Assembly: GCA_016794925.1 (NCBI GenBank)
Contig: JAEUIW010000003.1
Location: 141,543 to 205,542, forward strand
Source of the DNA: Phycisphaerae bacterium
Lineage (GTDB): Bacteria; Planctomycetota; Phycisphaerae; Phycisphaerales; UBA1924
Reading direction: 5' to 3'
Length of the DNA stretch: 64,000 nt
The translations under genes were made by a program, and so were the position numbers. The notes beneath the pieces were generated by a model. It was not told where the DNA came from. It ran no database searches and was given only the letters and a program-made list of their open reading frames with translations. Shown here one piece after another: positions 51,457-60,712 of this stretch. The first letter of the stretch is position 1, and every line of letters starts with the position of its first letter.

Positions 51457-53582
51457 CGTTCCTTGCGCCGATGGTCGGGCTGATCGGCGCCGCGCTCGCC
51501 GCGCCCGTCCTGCTCGCCTTCTACATGCTCAAGCTGCGGCGACGCCCAGTCCGGGTCAGTTCCATCATGCTCTGGGCCGCCTCGTCCGAGGACACGCAGG
51601 CGAACGTGCCGCTCCGGCGGCCCCGTCCCACCTGGCTGCTCGCGATGCAGGCGGCCATCCTCGCGCTCCTTCTTCTGGCCCTGGCCCGCCCCGCCGTCCA
51701 CGGCTCGGGGCCCGCCGGCGACCGCGCCGTCCTGCTCATCGACCGGTCCGCATCGATGTCCGCGACCGATGCGCCCGCTCCCGCGGGGGCCTCCGGGCTC
51801 GTCTCCCGCTGGGAACTCGCCCTCCGACGTGCCGACGAGACGATCCGCGAACTCACCCGCTCCGGCCGCACCCGCGTCATGCTCGCCGGGTTCGCGCGCG
51901 ACGCCCGCATCATCGTCCCCTTCACGGATCGCGCCGACGATCTGCTCGCCGGCCTTCGGTCCCTCTCGCCATCCGATCAGCCCGACGATCCCGACGCCGC
52001 CGCCGCGCTCATCGAGGCCATGACCCGCGGTGGTGAGGACGTCCCATCGCTGCCGCCGCCGACGGTCGTGCTCATCACCGATTCCCAAACACCCGAGCTG
52101 GCCGCTTCCGCCCGGCGCCGGGGCAGCCCCATCGACCTTCGTGTCCTGAGCATCGGGCCGCCCCCCCGCGCCGACCGCGAGAACATCGGCATCACCGCCC
52201 TCAGCGCCAGGCGCGACCCGGTCGATCGCGGCACCGTCCGCCTCTTTGTTCGTCTCGGCAACGCCTCCAACGGGCCCCGCGATGCGCTCGTTCGCGCCGT
52301 CGCCGACGGGAGCATCGTCGCCGCGCGGGAGGTCCGGGTGCCCGGCCGACGCGAGGAGGACCGTGGCGACGCGTCCGTCAGGCTCGAATTCTCCCGCCCC
52401 GAACCCGGTCTCGTCACCGTGTCGCTCTCGGCCGCCGATGCCCTTGCTTGCGACGACACCGCCGCCGTCTGGATCAACTCCGCGCGCCGGCCCTCCATCA
52501 TGCTCGTGGCTCCGTCCGGTCCCGACGGCCGCCCGCGGCCCGACCCGTTCCTCGCCCGCGCCGTCGGCGTCACCGAACCCGAGTCGCTCGCGCTCGTCAC
52601 CCCCGACGGGTACGCCGCCGCGTGGGCCGATCGTGACGCCCGACGCGCCCCGCCCGCGGACGTGGTCATCTTCGACCGCGTCGAGCCGCGCGCCCCGCCC
52701 CCCGTGTCGTCGCTCAGTTTCGGGGCCGGCGTTCCCGCGCTGGGCGTCGGCATCGAGCCCGGTGACGACGGCCCCGACGCGCCGGCCGCCCGCGCCCTGG
52801 CCTGGCGTCGCGATCATCCTTTGCTCGCGCACGTCAGCCTCGATGAACTGGTCGTCTTCCCCGGAGCCACGCTCCGGCACGCGCCCCAGCCCGCTTCCGG
52901 TGCGCGGCTGCTCTCCCTTGCGGACGGCGCGAACGGTCCCCTCATCGGCCTGATCGAGGACGGAGCCGCCCGACGTGTCTTCATCGCGTTCGACCTCGAA
53001 CGCACGAACTGGGGGCCCGATCTTTCGTTCCCGGTCTTCCTCATCAACGCCATCGATTATCTTTCCGCCGCGTCTCGCCCCCGCGCCGCCGGCGCCGATC
53101 CCGACGCCACCTGGAGCGCCTCCGACGGCCGCTCCTACACCACCACCGAGCCCGTGACGGTCCGCGTGCCCCCCGGCGTCACGCAGCTCCGCCTCGAAGG
53201 GCCCGAACCCCGCGTCGTCGACGCCCCCCTCCCCGACCCCGCTCCGCCCGAGGCCGGCGCGCCCGACCGTGGCGTGTCACTGGGCGTCTTCGATCGCGTC
53301 GGCGTGTGGCGCGCCGTCGGCGCCACCGACGAGGTTCTCCCCGTCAATTTGTTCAGCGTGCGTGAGTCGTGGCTCCGCGCCGGCGAGCCCGGCCCGCCCG
53401 CGGATGCACCGACGACCGCCGACCGGGTGTCGCCCGACGGCCCCTCGGGCGGCCCGGATGTCAGCGACGGGCCGCGTGTGCGCGGCGAAGTCTCGCGCGA
53501 GCTCTGGCATTGGTTCGTGGCCGCCGCGATGGCGCTGCTCGCCCTGGAGTGGCTCCTCTTCGCACGCCGAATGAGCGCGTAG
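51453..53582 (+). CDS. BatA-type membrane protein with VWA domain
   Basis: 709 residues from GTG 51453. Two N-terminal helices (about 3-24 and 61-80) frame the BatA/PF07584 entry (FYMLKLRRRPVRVSS). A VWA domain follows with MIDAS D97-x-S99-x-S101 (LLIDRSASMS). The long middle part, about 300-640, is exported beta-rich sequence, and one helix lies at the C-terminus (WFVAAAMALLALEWLLFA). Planctomycetes have such proteins in MoxR-DUF58-BatA operons; here the MoxR gene is 5 kb away at 45637. The function is complex assembly or stress resistance by analogy. Confidence 0.83.
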   Translation: MTFLAPMVGLIGAALAAPVLLAFYMLKLRRRPVRVSSIMLWAASSEDTQANVPLRRPRPTWLLAMQAAILALLLLALARPAVHGSGPAGDRAVLLIDRSASMSATDAPAPAGASGLVSRWELALRRADETIRELTRSGRTRVMLAGFARDARIIVPFTDRADDLLAGLRSLSPSDQPDDPDAAAALIEAMTRGGEDVPSLPPPTVVLITDSQTPELAASARRRGSPIDLRVLSIGPPPRADRENIGITALSARRDPVDRGTVRLFVRLGNASNGPRDALVRAVADGSIVAAREVRVPGRREEDRGDASVRLEFSRPEPGLVTVSLSAADALACDDTAAVWINSARRPSIMLVAPSGPDGRPRPDPFLARAVGVTEPESLALVTPDGYAAAWADRDARRAPPADVVIFDRVEPRAPPPVSSLSFGAGVPALGVGIEPGDDGPDAPAARALAWRRDHPLLAHVSLDELVVFPGATLRHAPQPASGARLLSLADGANGPLIGLIEDGAARRVFIAFDLERTNWGPDLSFPVFLINAIDYLSAASRPRAAGADPDATWSASDGRSYTTTEPVTVRVPPGVTQLRLEGPEPRVVDAPLPDPAPPEAGAPDRGVSLGVFDRVGVWRAVGATDEVLPVNLFSVRESWLRAGEPGPPADAPTTADRVSPDGPSGGPDVSDGPRVRGEVSRELWHWFVAAAMALLALEWLLFARRMSA

Positions 53583-53640
53583 CGACCTATTCTCAGCGCT
53601 CGCCCCGCCCGGCCGGACACCCGCACCGAAAGGACCCCGC

Positions 53641-54627
53641 ATGACCCGCAGAGGCCACGGTCTGTTGCTCCTGAGCGCCGCCGCGTTGTCCCTCGTCCCC
53701 GTCGCCCGCGCCGCCGCGCAGGAGCGCGCCCGGGACGTGCCGGCGGCGCCCGGCGGCGTCACCGCCGCCGCGCCCGGAACCGAGGAGCGTGACGAGAACG
53801 GCAAACGCCTCGACGAGCTCTCCATCACCTTGCGGGGCACGGGGTCGCTCGCCTTCAAGGCGGACCTGAAGGACTCGCCCGGTCGCGTGGCCGTCTCGCG
53901 GGCGGGCGCGGGCATCGGCGTGGGCACGCCCGTCGCGCCCGAGACGCGCCTCAACGTCAACCTCGACTTCGAGTCCTCGTTCTACGACTTCTCCAACGCC
54001 TCGGCCCTCGTCCCCGGTTCCCGCGACCCCTTCGACGACGCGTACGCCGTGTCGCTCGCGCCCACCATCTTCCACCGGCTCTCGCCCGAGTGGACCGTCT
54101 TCGGCGGCGGCATCTTCCGCTGGTCCGCCGAGTCCGGCGCCGACCTCTCCAGCGCCGTCACCGCCGGCGGCATCGCCGGCGCCACCTGGACGCTCAGCGA
54201 TCGACTCGCGCTCTCGTTCGGCGTCGCCGCCAGCAGCCGGCTGGACGATCACGCGCTCGTCGTTCCCATCGTCGGGGTCGATTGGAAGATCGGCGACGAC
54301 CTCCGACTCGCCAGCGAGGGGCTGGGCTTCCGCCTCACCAAGACCCTCGACTCCCAATGGTCGATCTCGCTCGCCGGCCGCTGGGAGCTCCGGGACTTCC
54401 GCCTCCGGGACGACGGCCCTCTGCCCGAGGGCGTGGTCCGCGACTCCCGTGCCCCGGTCGAAGTCGCACTGGCATGGTCCCCCTCTCGCGCCGTCACCGT
54501 CAGGCTCGCCGGCGGCGCCATCGTGTGGCAGGAGTTCCGCTTCGACGACCGTGAGGGCAACCGCGTGTCCGAGGACAACACCCGCCCGACCCCGTTCGTC
54601 GGCCTCACCGCTTCCATAGCATTCTGA
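53641..54627 (+). CDS. Exported beta-barrel-like protein (DUF6268-like)
   Basis: 328 residues with a clear signal peptide ending VARAAAQ (about residue 27). The mature part alternates polar and hydrophobic residues, with aromatic girdles (FESSFYDFSNAS, WTVFGGGIFRWSAES, WSISLAGRWELRDF) and ends in TASIAF with a terminal Phe, typical of outer-membrane barrels. DUF6268 is my best family guess. A TATTCT at 53587-53592 and AAAGGA before the ATG give a leadered mRNA. It is followed by the alkaline phosphatase gene on the same strand. Confidence 0.7.
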   Translation: MTRRGHGLLLLSAAALSLVPVARAAAQERARDVPAAPGGVTAAAPGTEERDENGKRLDELSITLRGTGSLAFKADLKDSPGRVAVSRAGAGIGVGTPVAPETRLNVNLDFESSFYDFSNASALVPGSRDPFDDAYAVSLAPTIFHRLSPEWTVFGGGIFRWSAESGADLSSAVTAGGIAGATWTLSDRLALSFGVAASSRLDDHALVVPIVGVDWKIGDDLRLASEGLGFRLTKTLDSQWSISLAGRWELRDFRLRDDGPLPEGVVRDSRAPVEVALAWSPSRAVTVRLAGGAIVWQEFRFDDREGNRVSEDNTRPTPFVGLTASIAF

Positions 54628-54688
54628 GCGGCGTGGTCGAGCGTCGGCCGGCTCCCGCCGGCAACCGGCTCGCGCCCGCGGAGGGCGC

Positions 54689-56134
54689 ATGCACACCCCG
54701 AACGCACCCGATTCCACGCACACGCACGGGATCTCACGTCGCGGGCTGCTCCGGGCCGGGGCCGCCCTGGCGGGGCTCTCCGCGCTCGACGCCGCCGCGC
54801 CCGCCGTCCACGCCTCCGGCCGAATCGGCCCGCTCCGCGGCAAGAAGGCCCTCAACGCGATCTTCATGGTCGCCGACGGCATGAGCAACGGCACCCTGAG
54901 CATGGCCGACCGCTACAGCGTGCTCTCCCGGGGCACGCCCTCGCGCTGGGCCCGACTCTGGACCACCACCGGGGTCCGCCGCGCCACCCAGAGCACGCAC
55001 TCGGCCGACTCGCTCGTCACCGATTCCGCTGCCGCCTCCAGCGCCTGGAGCATCGGACGCAAGGTCAACAACGGCGCGCTCAGCGTCCTGCCCGACGGTT
55101 CCGCGCCCACGCCCCTCCTGATGCGCGCCAAGGCCGCCGGCAAGGCCGTCGGCGTCGTCACCACCACCCGCGTCACGCACGCCACCCCCGCGGGCTTCTG
55201 CGCCAACGTCGCGGATCGGGACCGCGAGGACGAGATCGCGCGCCAGATGCTGGAGCGCCGCCTCGACGTCGCCTTCGGCGGCGGCGCCAAGCACTTCCGC
55301 ACCGACGATGCCAGGGCGAGCGAGACGCTCCGTATCGTCCGGGACGCCGCGCAGCTCCGGACCCTCGCCGCGGATCCCTCCCGCTGGCCCGCCATCGGCA
55401 GGGGCATGACCCTCGGCGTGTTCGCCGACAGTCACGTTCCCATGGTCCTCGACCGCGCCCCGAACGTCCCGTCGCTCGCGGACATGAGCCGCGTCGCGCT
55501 CGACATGCTCGCCCGCCACCCCGGCGGATTCGTCGCGCAGATCGAGGGCGGTCGCGTCGACCACGCCGGGCACGCCAACGACGCCGCGTCGCTCCTCCGC
55601 GAGCAACTCGACTTCGACGAGGCCCTCGGCCTCGTCGCCGACTTCGCGCTCGGACGCGACGACACGCTCGTCGTGATCACCTCCGACCACGGCACCGGAA
55701 ATCCCGGCCTGACCTTCTACGGACGCCGCGGCAACGACTCCTTCCTGCGCCTCTCCCGCGCGTCGCATTCCTTCGAGTGGATCTTCGACCGGGCCGCCGA
55801 ACTCCCCAACGCCGACGCCGCCGCCGACGCCATGCCCGATCTCGTCAAGCAGGCCCTCGGCATCACCCTCGCCAGGGACGACCTCGATTTCCTCCGTCGC
55901 TCCGTCAAGGGCGAGCGCGTCGATCCCTTCTCCGGCGGCAACGCGCAGGTCTCCGTCCTCGGCTCCGTCGCCGCCAACACCTTCGGCGTCGCCTTCGCCA
56001 GCCACGAGCACACCAACGATTACGTCGAGACCACCGCCCTCGGACCCGGCTCCGAGCTCCTCCCCGCCTACCTCGACAACACCGACCTCACCGCGCTCCT
56101 CGCCACCGCGCTCGACCTCCCGCCCGCGCCGTAG
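54689..56134 (+). CDS. Tat-exported alkaline phosphatase
   Basis: 481 residues. SRRGLLRAGAALAGL at 16-30 is a Tat signal, so it is exported folded. The metal and nucleophile residues of the PhoA family are present: MVADGMSNG (D63), VTDSAAAS with Ser113 as nucleophile, EGGRVDHAGHAND and TSDHGTGN. It releases phosphate from phosphomonoesters outside the cytoplasm. GGAGGG sits 5 bases before ATG 54689. No pho box recognised. It is convergent with the lipoprotein gene, with 11 bases between stops. Confidence 0.92.
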   Translation: MHTPNAPDSTHTHGISRRGLLRAGAALAGLSALDAAAPAVHASGRIGPLRGKKALNAIFMVADGMSNGTLSMADRYSVLSRGTPSRWARLWTTTGVRRATQSTHSADSLVTDSAAASSAWSIGRKVNNGALSVLPDGSAPTPLLMRAKAAGKAVGVVTTTRVTHATPAGFCANVADRDREDEIARQMLERRLDVAFGGGAKHFRTDDARASETLRIVRDAAQLRTLAADPSRWPAIGRGMTLGVFADSHVPMVLDRAPNVPSLADMSRVALDMLARHPGGFVAQIEGGRVDHAGHANDAASLLREQLDFDEALGLVADFALGRDDTLVVITSDHGTGNPGLTFYGRRGNDSFLRLSRASHSFEWIFDRAAELPNADAAADAMPDLVKQALGITLARDDLDFLRRSVKGERVDPFSGGNAQVSVLGSVAANTFGVAFASHEHTNDYVETTALGPGSELLPAYLDNTDLTALLATALDLPPAP

Positions 56135-56145
56135 CCCGGCACCAC

Positions 56146-57927
56146 TCACCTCGTCCCGCGCCACGCGCGCGTGTCGATCAGCGCCCGGCCCGGCTCGCGC
56201 TGCCACGGCAGCATCGGGCGCGGCCAGCTCCCGCGCCCCACCCCCGCCACGCTCCGCTCCAGCCCCACCCGCAGCACGCCGTCGGCGTCGATCGCACCCG
56301 CCGGAACCGGGATCCACGCCGACCAGCCCCGCGCCGTGCGGCTCACGCGCACACGCCGATCCGTTTCCGCGCCGCCCGTGGACGTTGCTTCCCCCCGCGC
56401 CTCACGGATCAGCTCCCGTTCATCCCGCACCAGGCCGTCCGAAGTGACCCGCAGCACGTTCCGCGCCGCCTGGTACGGGCCCAGCCATACCCGCACCACG
56501 TCCGGCCCGTCCGAGCTCCCCCCGCCATCCACTCCCGCGCACTCGACGTAGATCAGCCACGCTCCCGGCGTGCCGTCCGACGCGGCCGGGGCGGACGCGT
56601 CCGGGTCCGCGTGCAGCAGTGCCGTCGTCGCCGGCGCGAGCAACGGCGGATCCTGCGCCGCCGATGACTCCCCCTTCCCCTGCGCGTGCAGCGATGCCAG
56701 CGACCAGTCCGCCAGCAGCGGCCCGAGCGCGACGCCCGGCGGCCGTGCCCGGATCGCGGTCGGCAGGATCTCACGCTCGTACGTCTTCCGACCCGCGCGC
56801 ACCCGCACGAACACGCGCTCCCCTTCCGCGCCGCCCACCGCCGGCCCGGTCGCCGTCAGGAACGCCACCGAAGAAGGCCCGATCGACCGCGGCTCCCCGC
56901 CCTCGTGCGCCCCCGCCGGGCCCGATCCCGCCCGCGCCGCCATGCGTTCGCCCGTCAGATTGGCCACCGCCAGCGTGGTGATGCCCCCGACCCCGCCGAC
57001 CACCGGGATCCCGCCGTCGTCAACCACCCACACCAGGCAGGACGGGCACGACTCCAGCCACGTCTCCGCGCGCCCCGCGAGTTCTCCGGTGTCCGTCCCC
57101 GCCGCCAGCAACGACGCCAGCAGCGCATCCGATTCCTCGCCCCGGGGATCCCAGCCCGGCGCCGTCACCCCCGGGCCGATATCGAGCATGGTCGTCAGCC
57201 GGCCCCGCACCCGCGCCAACAACTCCGGCGAGGCCGAGCCCAGACGCGCCAGCGCCGCCCGCCAGGGCCGCGCCGCCGCGTCCGCTGCCGCGTCCAGCCC
57301 GACCCCGTCCCAGTCCGTCGCCGCCACCCGCCACGCCTGCGAGGGACCCGCCGCTCGGAGCCACTCCCCCAGCGCCCCCATGCGCGCAACGGATTCCGCT
57401 CCGCCGCCCCGCGATTCGTTCCCCTCGTGCGCGCGCATCACCCGCACGCGCTCGGGACCCATCCACACCGATCGGGAATCCCCCGACCCGCGCTCCGAGC
57501 CCCAATCGAACGCTCCCGCGCCCAATTCCACGCCCCACCACGGGCGCCGCGGCGTCACCACCCCGAACCACGCCTCGAACCCGCTCGGCGGCGCGACCGT
57601 TTCACCCGCGCCGCCCAAACGCACCAGCCGCGCATCGACCTCCTCCCCATGCTCCGTCCGAACCCGGACCGTACCCCCCGGTTCACCCCACCCGCCCGCG
57701 ATCACCACCGGCACCACCGTCGGCCCGGTCTCCGCCGCGCCCACGATCCGCGCCAGCGGCCGCGCCCGCACCGGCTCGGCCGGCGGGTTATCACCGGCCC
57801 CGCCCTCGCCCACGGGCGCGTCCGCCACCGGCCGCGCCGCCCCTTCACCCGCGCACCCCATCGCGCCCAGGCACAGCCCCGCCGTTGCGAGCCACGCCCA
57901 TCCACGCCCTCGCCCGGACCGGAACAT
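56146..57927 (-). CDS. Large lipoprotein of unknown function
   Basis: 593 residues. A signal peptide with a lipobox-like AMGC (C25) is followed by a Gly/Ala/Pro-rich stretch. Two stretches look structured: residues of about 170-320 are helical (AWRVAATDWDGVGLDAAADA, LASLLAAGTDTGELAGRAET), and the last 110 resemble a carbohydrate- or ligand-binding beta sandwich (VRVWLGPYQAARNVLRVTSD, GWSAWIPVPAGAID). I cannot name a family. The start is ATG 57927; the frame continues upstream, but without a signal sequence. It stands alone, divergent from the CBM48 gene. Confidence 0.65.
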   Translation of the reverse strand: MFRSGRGRGWAWLATAGLCLGAMGCAGEGAARPVADAPVGEGGAGDNPPAEPVRARPLARIVGAAETGPTVVPVVIAGGWGEPGGTVRVRTEHGEEVDARLVRLGGAGETVAPPSGFEAWFGVVTPRRPWWGVELGAGAFDWGSERGSGDSRSVWMGPERVRVMRAHEGNESRGGGAESVARMGALGEWLRAAGPSQAWRVAATDWDGVGLDAAADAAARPWRAALARLGSASPELLARVRGRLTTMLDIGPGVTAPGWDPRGEESDALLASLLAAGTDTGELAGRAETWLESCPSCLVWVVDDGGIPVVGGVGGITTLAVANLTGERMAARAGSGPAGAHEGGEPRSIGPSSVAFLTATGPAVGGAEGERVFVRVRAGRKTYEREILPTAIRARPPGVALGPLLADWSLASLHAQGKGESSAAQDPPLLAPATTALLHADPDASAPAASDGTPGAWLIYVECAGVDGGGSSDGPDVVRVWLGPYQAARNVLRVTSDGLVRDERELIREARGEATSTGGAETDRRVRVSRTARGWSAWIPVPAGAIDADGVLRVGLERSVAGVGRGSWPRPMLPWQREPGRALIDTRAWRGTR

Positions 57928-58073
57928 CCCGAAAAATCCGCGCACCCCGCACAAGTCCGCCGCGCCGTCGTCCGATACGCCTCTGTCAAAGGAGCCCAAG
58001 CCCGCGCGGCGACCGCTCGGTTGCCGGGATCCGCGCCGCGGCACGCTCGCTTGTGGACGGAGGTCCTCGGCCA

Positions 58074-58379
58074 ATGGTCAGCCTCACGGACGACGGGAAG
58101 TACGAGTTCCGAGTGTACCTGCCCCACGCCGCCCGCGTGGAACTCGTCGGCGACTTCACCGACTGGAAACGCGGCCGCGTCCCCCTCCGACGCGAACGCG
58201 ACGGCTGGTGGCGACTCACCCTCCCCATCTCCAGCGGCGAGCACCAGTTCAGCTACCTCGTCGACGACGCCCTCTACCTCCCCGACTACGCCGCCCACGG
58301 CGTCGAGCTCAACAACTACGGCGGCTGGGTCAGCCGCCTGCTCGTCCCGGAGGTCCGGGCTCGGGCGATGGCGGCCTGA
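58074..58379 (+). CDS. Stand-alone CBM48/AMPK-type glycogen-binding domain protein
   Basis: 101 residues, a single domain. YEFRVYLPHAARVELVGDFT, DWKRGRVPLRRE, GWWRLTLPI and GEHQFSYLVDD form the early-set/CBM48 sandwich that binds glycogen or maltodextrin, with the exposed Trp residues in the usual places. No catalytic domain is attached. GGAGG 10 bases before ATG 58074 sets the start. Its last 50 bases overlap the 3' end of the opposite-strand LAB_N gene. It may target partner proteins to glycogen. Confidence 0.85.
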   Translation: MVSLTDDGKYEFRVYLPHAARVELVGDFTDWKRGRVPLRRERDGWWRLTLPISSGEHQFSYLVDDALYLPDYAAHGVELNNYGGWVSRLLVPEVRARAMAA

Positions 58380-59034
58380 GTTCCGGCGTCGTGTCCCCGA
58401 CCCCGCCGCTCGCCGCCGCGCGGGCCGCGTCGCGCTCCGCCCGACGCCGCTGCTTGTGGATCAGCCGGATGTTCCGCGCATAGATCACCACGCCCGACGT
58501 CTGGCCCACCACGCCCACGATGTCCTGCCGCCACGCGAAGTACGCGAACAGCAGCACGCCCCCCGCCAGGCTCAACCACCAGAACGCCTCCGGCACCACC
58601 GACCGCTTGCTGCGCTCCGACGCCAGCCACTGGATCCACATCCGCCCGAAGAACGCGCCCTGCCCCGCGAACCCCGCCGCCACCCAGATCAGCCCCGCCC
58701 ACCCCGTCACGTTCAGCGCCCGGAACAGCGTGCTCCCCGCGTTCCGCGTCACCCGCTCGTACGCCTCCTCCCCGAACCATGCCCGGAACTCCTCCGCCGA
58801 CAGCACCCGCGTGCTCGCCCCGCCCGGGAACAGAAACCGGAACGTGTGCCCCCCGCCCCCCGGCCCGTTGGGCTCCGCCACCACCTCCAGCTCGCCCTTC
58901 ACCGATCCCAGGTTGAACTTCGACAGCTGCGCTCCCGGCCGCGTCTCGTACCGCACGCTCGGGCCGATCACCACCCACACCCCCAGCAGCAGGAGCGCCA
59001 CCATCGCCGCCAGCGGCTCCCACTTGAATTTCAC
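58330..59034 (-). CDS. LAB_N-domain membrane protein (lipid A biosynthesis N-terminal type)
   Basis: 234 residues from GTG 59034. One N-terminal helix (VALLLLGVWVVIG), a soluble domain of about 85 residues, then the LAB_N block with three helices: GQGAFFGRMWIQWLASERSK, RSVVPEAFWWLSLAGGVLL, FAYFAWRQDIVGVVGQTSG and YARNIRLIHK. In proteobacteria this domain sits in front of LpxB or beside sugar-lipid transferases. It overlaps the upstream GT2 gene by 4 bases (GTGA), so the two form a unit as in undecaprenyl-sugar modification systems. The Pro-rich C-terminus overlaps the CBM48 gene in antisense. Confidence 0.85.
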   Translation of the reverse strand: MKFKWEPLAAMVALLLLGVWVVIGPSVRYETRPGAQLSKFNLGSVKGELEVVAEPNGPGGGGHTFRFLFPGGASTRVLSAEEFRAWFGEEAYERVTRNAGSTLFRALNVTGWAGLIWVAAGFAGQGAFFGRMWIQWLASERSKRSVVPEAFWWLSLAGGVLLFAYFAWRQDIVGVVGQTSGVVIYARNIRLIHKQRRRAERDAARAAASGGVGDTTPELRPPSPEPGPPGRAGG

Positions 59035-59843
59035 GCCCGGAACTCCTCGTGCGCCGTCGGACGCCGACGCGACCCCATCCACCGCGCCGCCAGCAGGTCC
59101 AGCAGCCCCGGGATCGCGCGCTGCACGATCCCCAGGCCGTACTTCGTCTCCCCCGCCACCCGCGCCCGGTGATTCACCCGCGCCTCCACCACCGTGTACC
59201 CGAGCTGCCGCGCCGTCGCCGGGATGAACCGGTGCATCCCCCGGAACTCCAGCGGCAGCGCCAACGCGATCGCTCGCTTCATCACCCGAAGCGAGCACCC
59301 CGTGTCCCGGATCGTGTCCCCCAGCAGCACGCGACGGAACATCCGCCCCACCACCGAGCCCACCCGCCGCACCGCGTTGTCCCGCCGCGCGTGCGAGCGA
59401 TCGCCCTGCGCCATGTCCGCGCCACGCTCGATCAACTCCAGCAGCCGCGGCAGGTCCGCGGGGTCGTTCTGCAGGTCCGCGTCCATGGTCGCGATCAGCG
59501 CGCCGCGCGCCGCCCGGAACCCCGCGTGGAACGCCGCCGACTGCCCGTTCCCGCGCCCCGCCGGCGTCCCCAGCATCGCCACGCCCCGCAGGTGCGCGCG
59601 CCCGGCCATCAGCGACGCGATCACCGCCCGCGTGTCGTCCGTTGAACCGTCGTCCACCAGCACGATCTCGTATCCCCCCGTCACCCCCACCAGCGCCCGC
59701 TCGATCTCCTCCACCAGACGCGCGATGTTGTCCCGCTCGTTGTGCGCCGGGCACACCACCGACACCATCGGACCCGGGCCCGTCGCCCCCGGGGGCGAGG
59801 TCACGGTCCGTGGTCCGGGCGCAGCGTCGTGAGAGTCCGCCAT
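59031..59843 (-). CDS. GT2 glycosyltransferase (dolichol-phosphate-mannose-synthase-like)
   Basis: 270 residues. VSVVCPAHNERDNIARLVEE, IVLVDDGSTDDT, MDADLQNDPADLP and GETKYGLG are the DPM1/ArnC-type signature, which transfers a sugar from a nucleotide donor to a polyprenyl phosphate. No C-terminal membrane helices, so the neighbouring LAB_N protein may provide the membrane part. ATG 59843 is chosen over upstream in-frame starts because homology begins soon after; TACACT lies 12 bases upstream. Probably makes a lipid-linked sugar for envelope glycan or lipid A modification. Confidence 0.88.
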   Translation of the reverse strand: MADSHDAAPGPRTVTSPPGATGPGPMVSVVCPAHNERDNIARLVEEIERALVGVTGGYEIVLVDDGSTDDTRAVIASLMAGRAHLRGVAMLGTPAGRGNGQSAAFHAGFRAARGALIATMDADLQNDPADLPRLLELIERGADMAQGDRSHARRDNAVRRVGSVVGRMFRRVLLGDTIRDTGCSLRVMKRAIALALPLEFRGMHRFIPATARQLGYTVVEARVNHRARVAGETKYGLGIVQRAIPGLLDLLAARWMGSRRRPTAHEEFRA

Positions 59844-59924
59844 GGGAGAGCGACGAGTGTATCCCCCCGCGCCCCGCCCCCCGTTCCGCCCGCCCCCAAC
59901 CCCGGGAGCCCGCGCACGCCCACC

Positions 59925-59930
59925 TATCAT
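59925..59930 (+). promoter_or_regulatory. -10 element TATCAT ahead of fdx
   Basis: TATCAT predicts a leader of about 70 bases before ATG 60008, with AGGAG 8 bases before the start. Confidence 0.4.
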
Positions 59931-60007
59931 CCTCACGCGGCGGGCCCGCCGTCCCGTGTGTACCCAACGGTCCCGCCGCGCCCGTCCCCCCGTCCCAGGA
60001 GCCACCC

Positions 60008-60409
60008 ATGTCCCGACCCGACCTGGCCGGACGGCCCACCTCCAAGAACACCCCCGTCACCTTCATCATCGAAGATGCCGACTCCCCCGCCGGACGCGAC
60101 TCCCGCGAGCTCACCGTCCCCGCCGTTATGGGCGAGTGCCTCCTCGATCTCGCCATGAGCAACGGCATCGACATCGAGCACGCCTGCGGCGGCGTCTGCG
60201 CCTGCTCCACGTGCCACGTCTACATCGAGAAGGGCATGAACCTCCTCAGCGCCCCCGTCGAGGCCGAGGAAGACCGCGTCGAGGAGGCGCCCGGCCTCCA
60301 GCGCAACAGCCGCCTCAGTTGCCAGTGCGTCGTCCAGCGCGAGGGCCCCATCATCGTCCGCGTCCCCGCCTGGAACCGCAACGCCGTCAAGGAAGTTCCC
60401 CACCACTGA
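60008..60409 (+). CDS. fdx: [2Fe-2S] ferredoxin, Isc/adrenodoxin type
   Basis: 133 residues. The cluster ligands are in CGGVCACSTC (C-x5-C-x2-C pattern) and in LSCQC further on; MGECLLDLAMSNGIDIEHA precedes them, as in E. coli Fdx and adrenodoxin. It supplies electrons for iron-sulfur cluster assembly. AGGAG 8 bases before ATG 60008 sets the start. IscX follows 69 bases later, the same order as at the end of the E. coli isc operon, although iscRSUA and hscBA are not in the window. Confidence 0.91.
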   Translation: MSRPDLAGRPTSKNTPVTFIIEDADSPAGRDSRELTVPAVMGECLLDLAMSNGIDIEHACGGVCACSTCHVYIEKGMNLLSAPVEAEEDRVEEAPGLQRNSRLSCQCVVQREGPIIVRVPAWNRNAVKEVPHH

Positions 60410-60478
60410 CCGGCCCCGTCGCGCTCCCCCTCCCCGCCCGGCGCGCCGGGCCCCGCCCCGGGCCCCAGGAACACCAAC

Positions 60479-60712
60479 GTGCCCCCGACCTTCGGCTGGC
60501 TCGATGTGGACCGCATCGCCGAGGAACTCGCCGAGGCCTTCCCCGCGCGCGACCCCCTCACCGTCTCCTTCCCCGAACTCCGCCGCCTCGTCGCCGCCCT
60601 CCCGCTCTTCCGCGAAGAGCCCGGACACCCCGCCAACGAGAAGATCCTCGAGACCATCCAGATGCGCTGGCACGAGGAATTCACCGACGCCCCGCGCGAC
60701 GAAGAGGATTAG
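60479..60712 (+). CDS. iscX: Iron-sulfur assembly protein IscX
   Basis: 77 residues. FGWLDVDRIAEELAEAFPAR, DPLTVSFPELRRLV, GHPANEKILETIQMRW and HEEF match IscX (YfhJ), a small acidic regulator or iron adaptor of IscS. Start GTG 60479 has CAGGA about 8 bases upstream. Co-transcribed with fdx. The stop overlaps by 3 bases with the stop of the convergent MauE-pseudopilin gene (TTAG at 60709-60712). Confidence 0.9.
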   Translation: MPPTFGWLDVDRIAEELAEAFPARDPLTVSFPELRRLVAALPLFREEPGHPANEKILETIQMRWHEEFTDAPRDEED

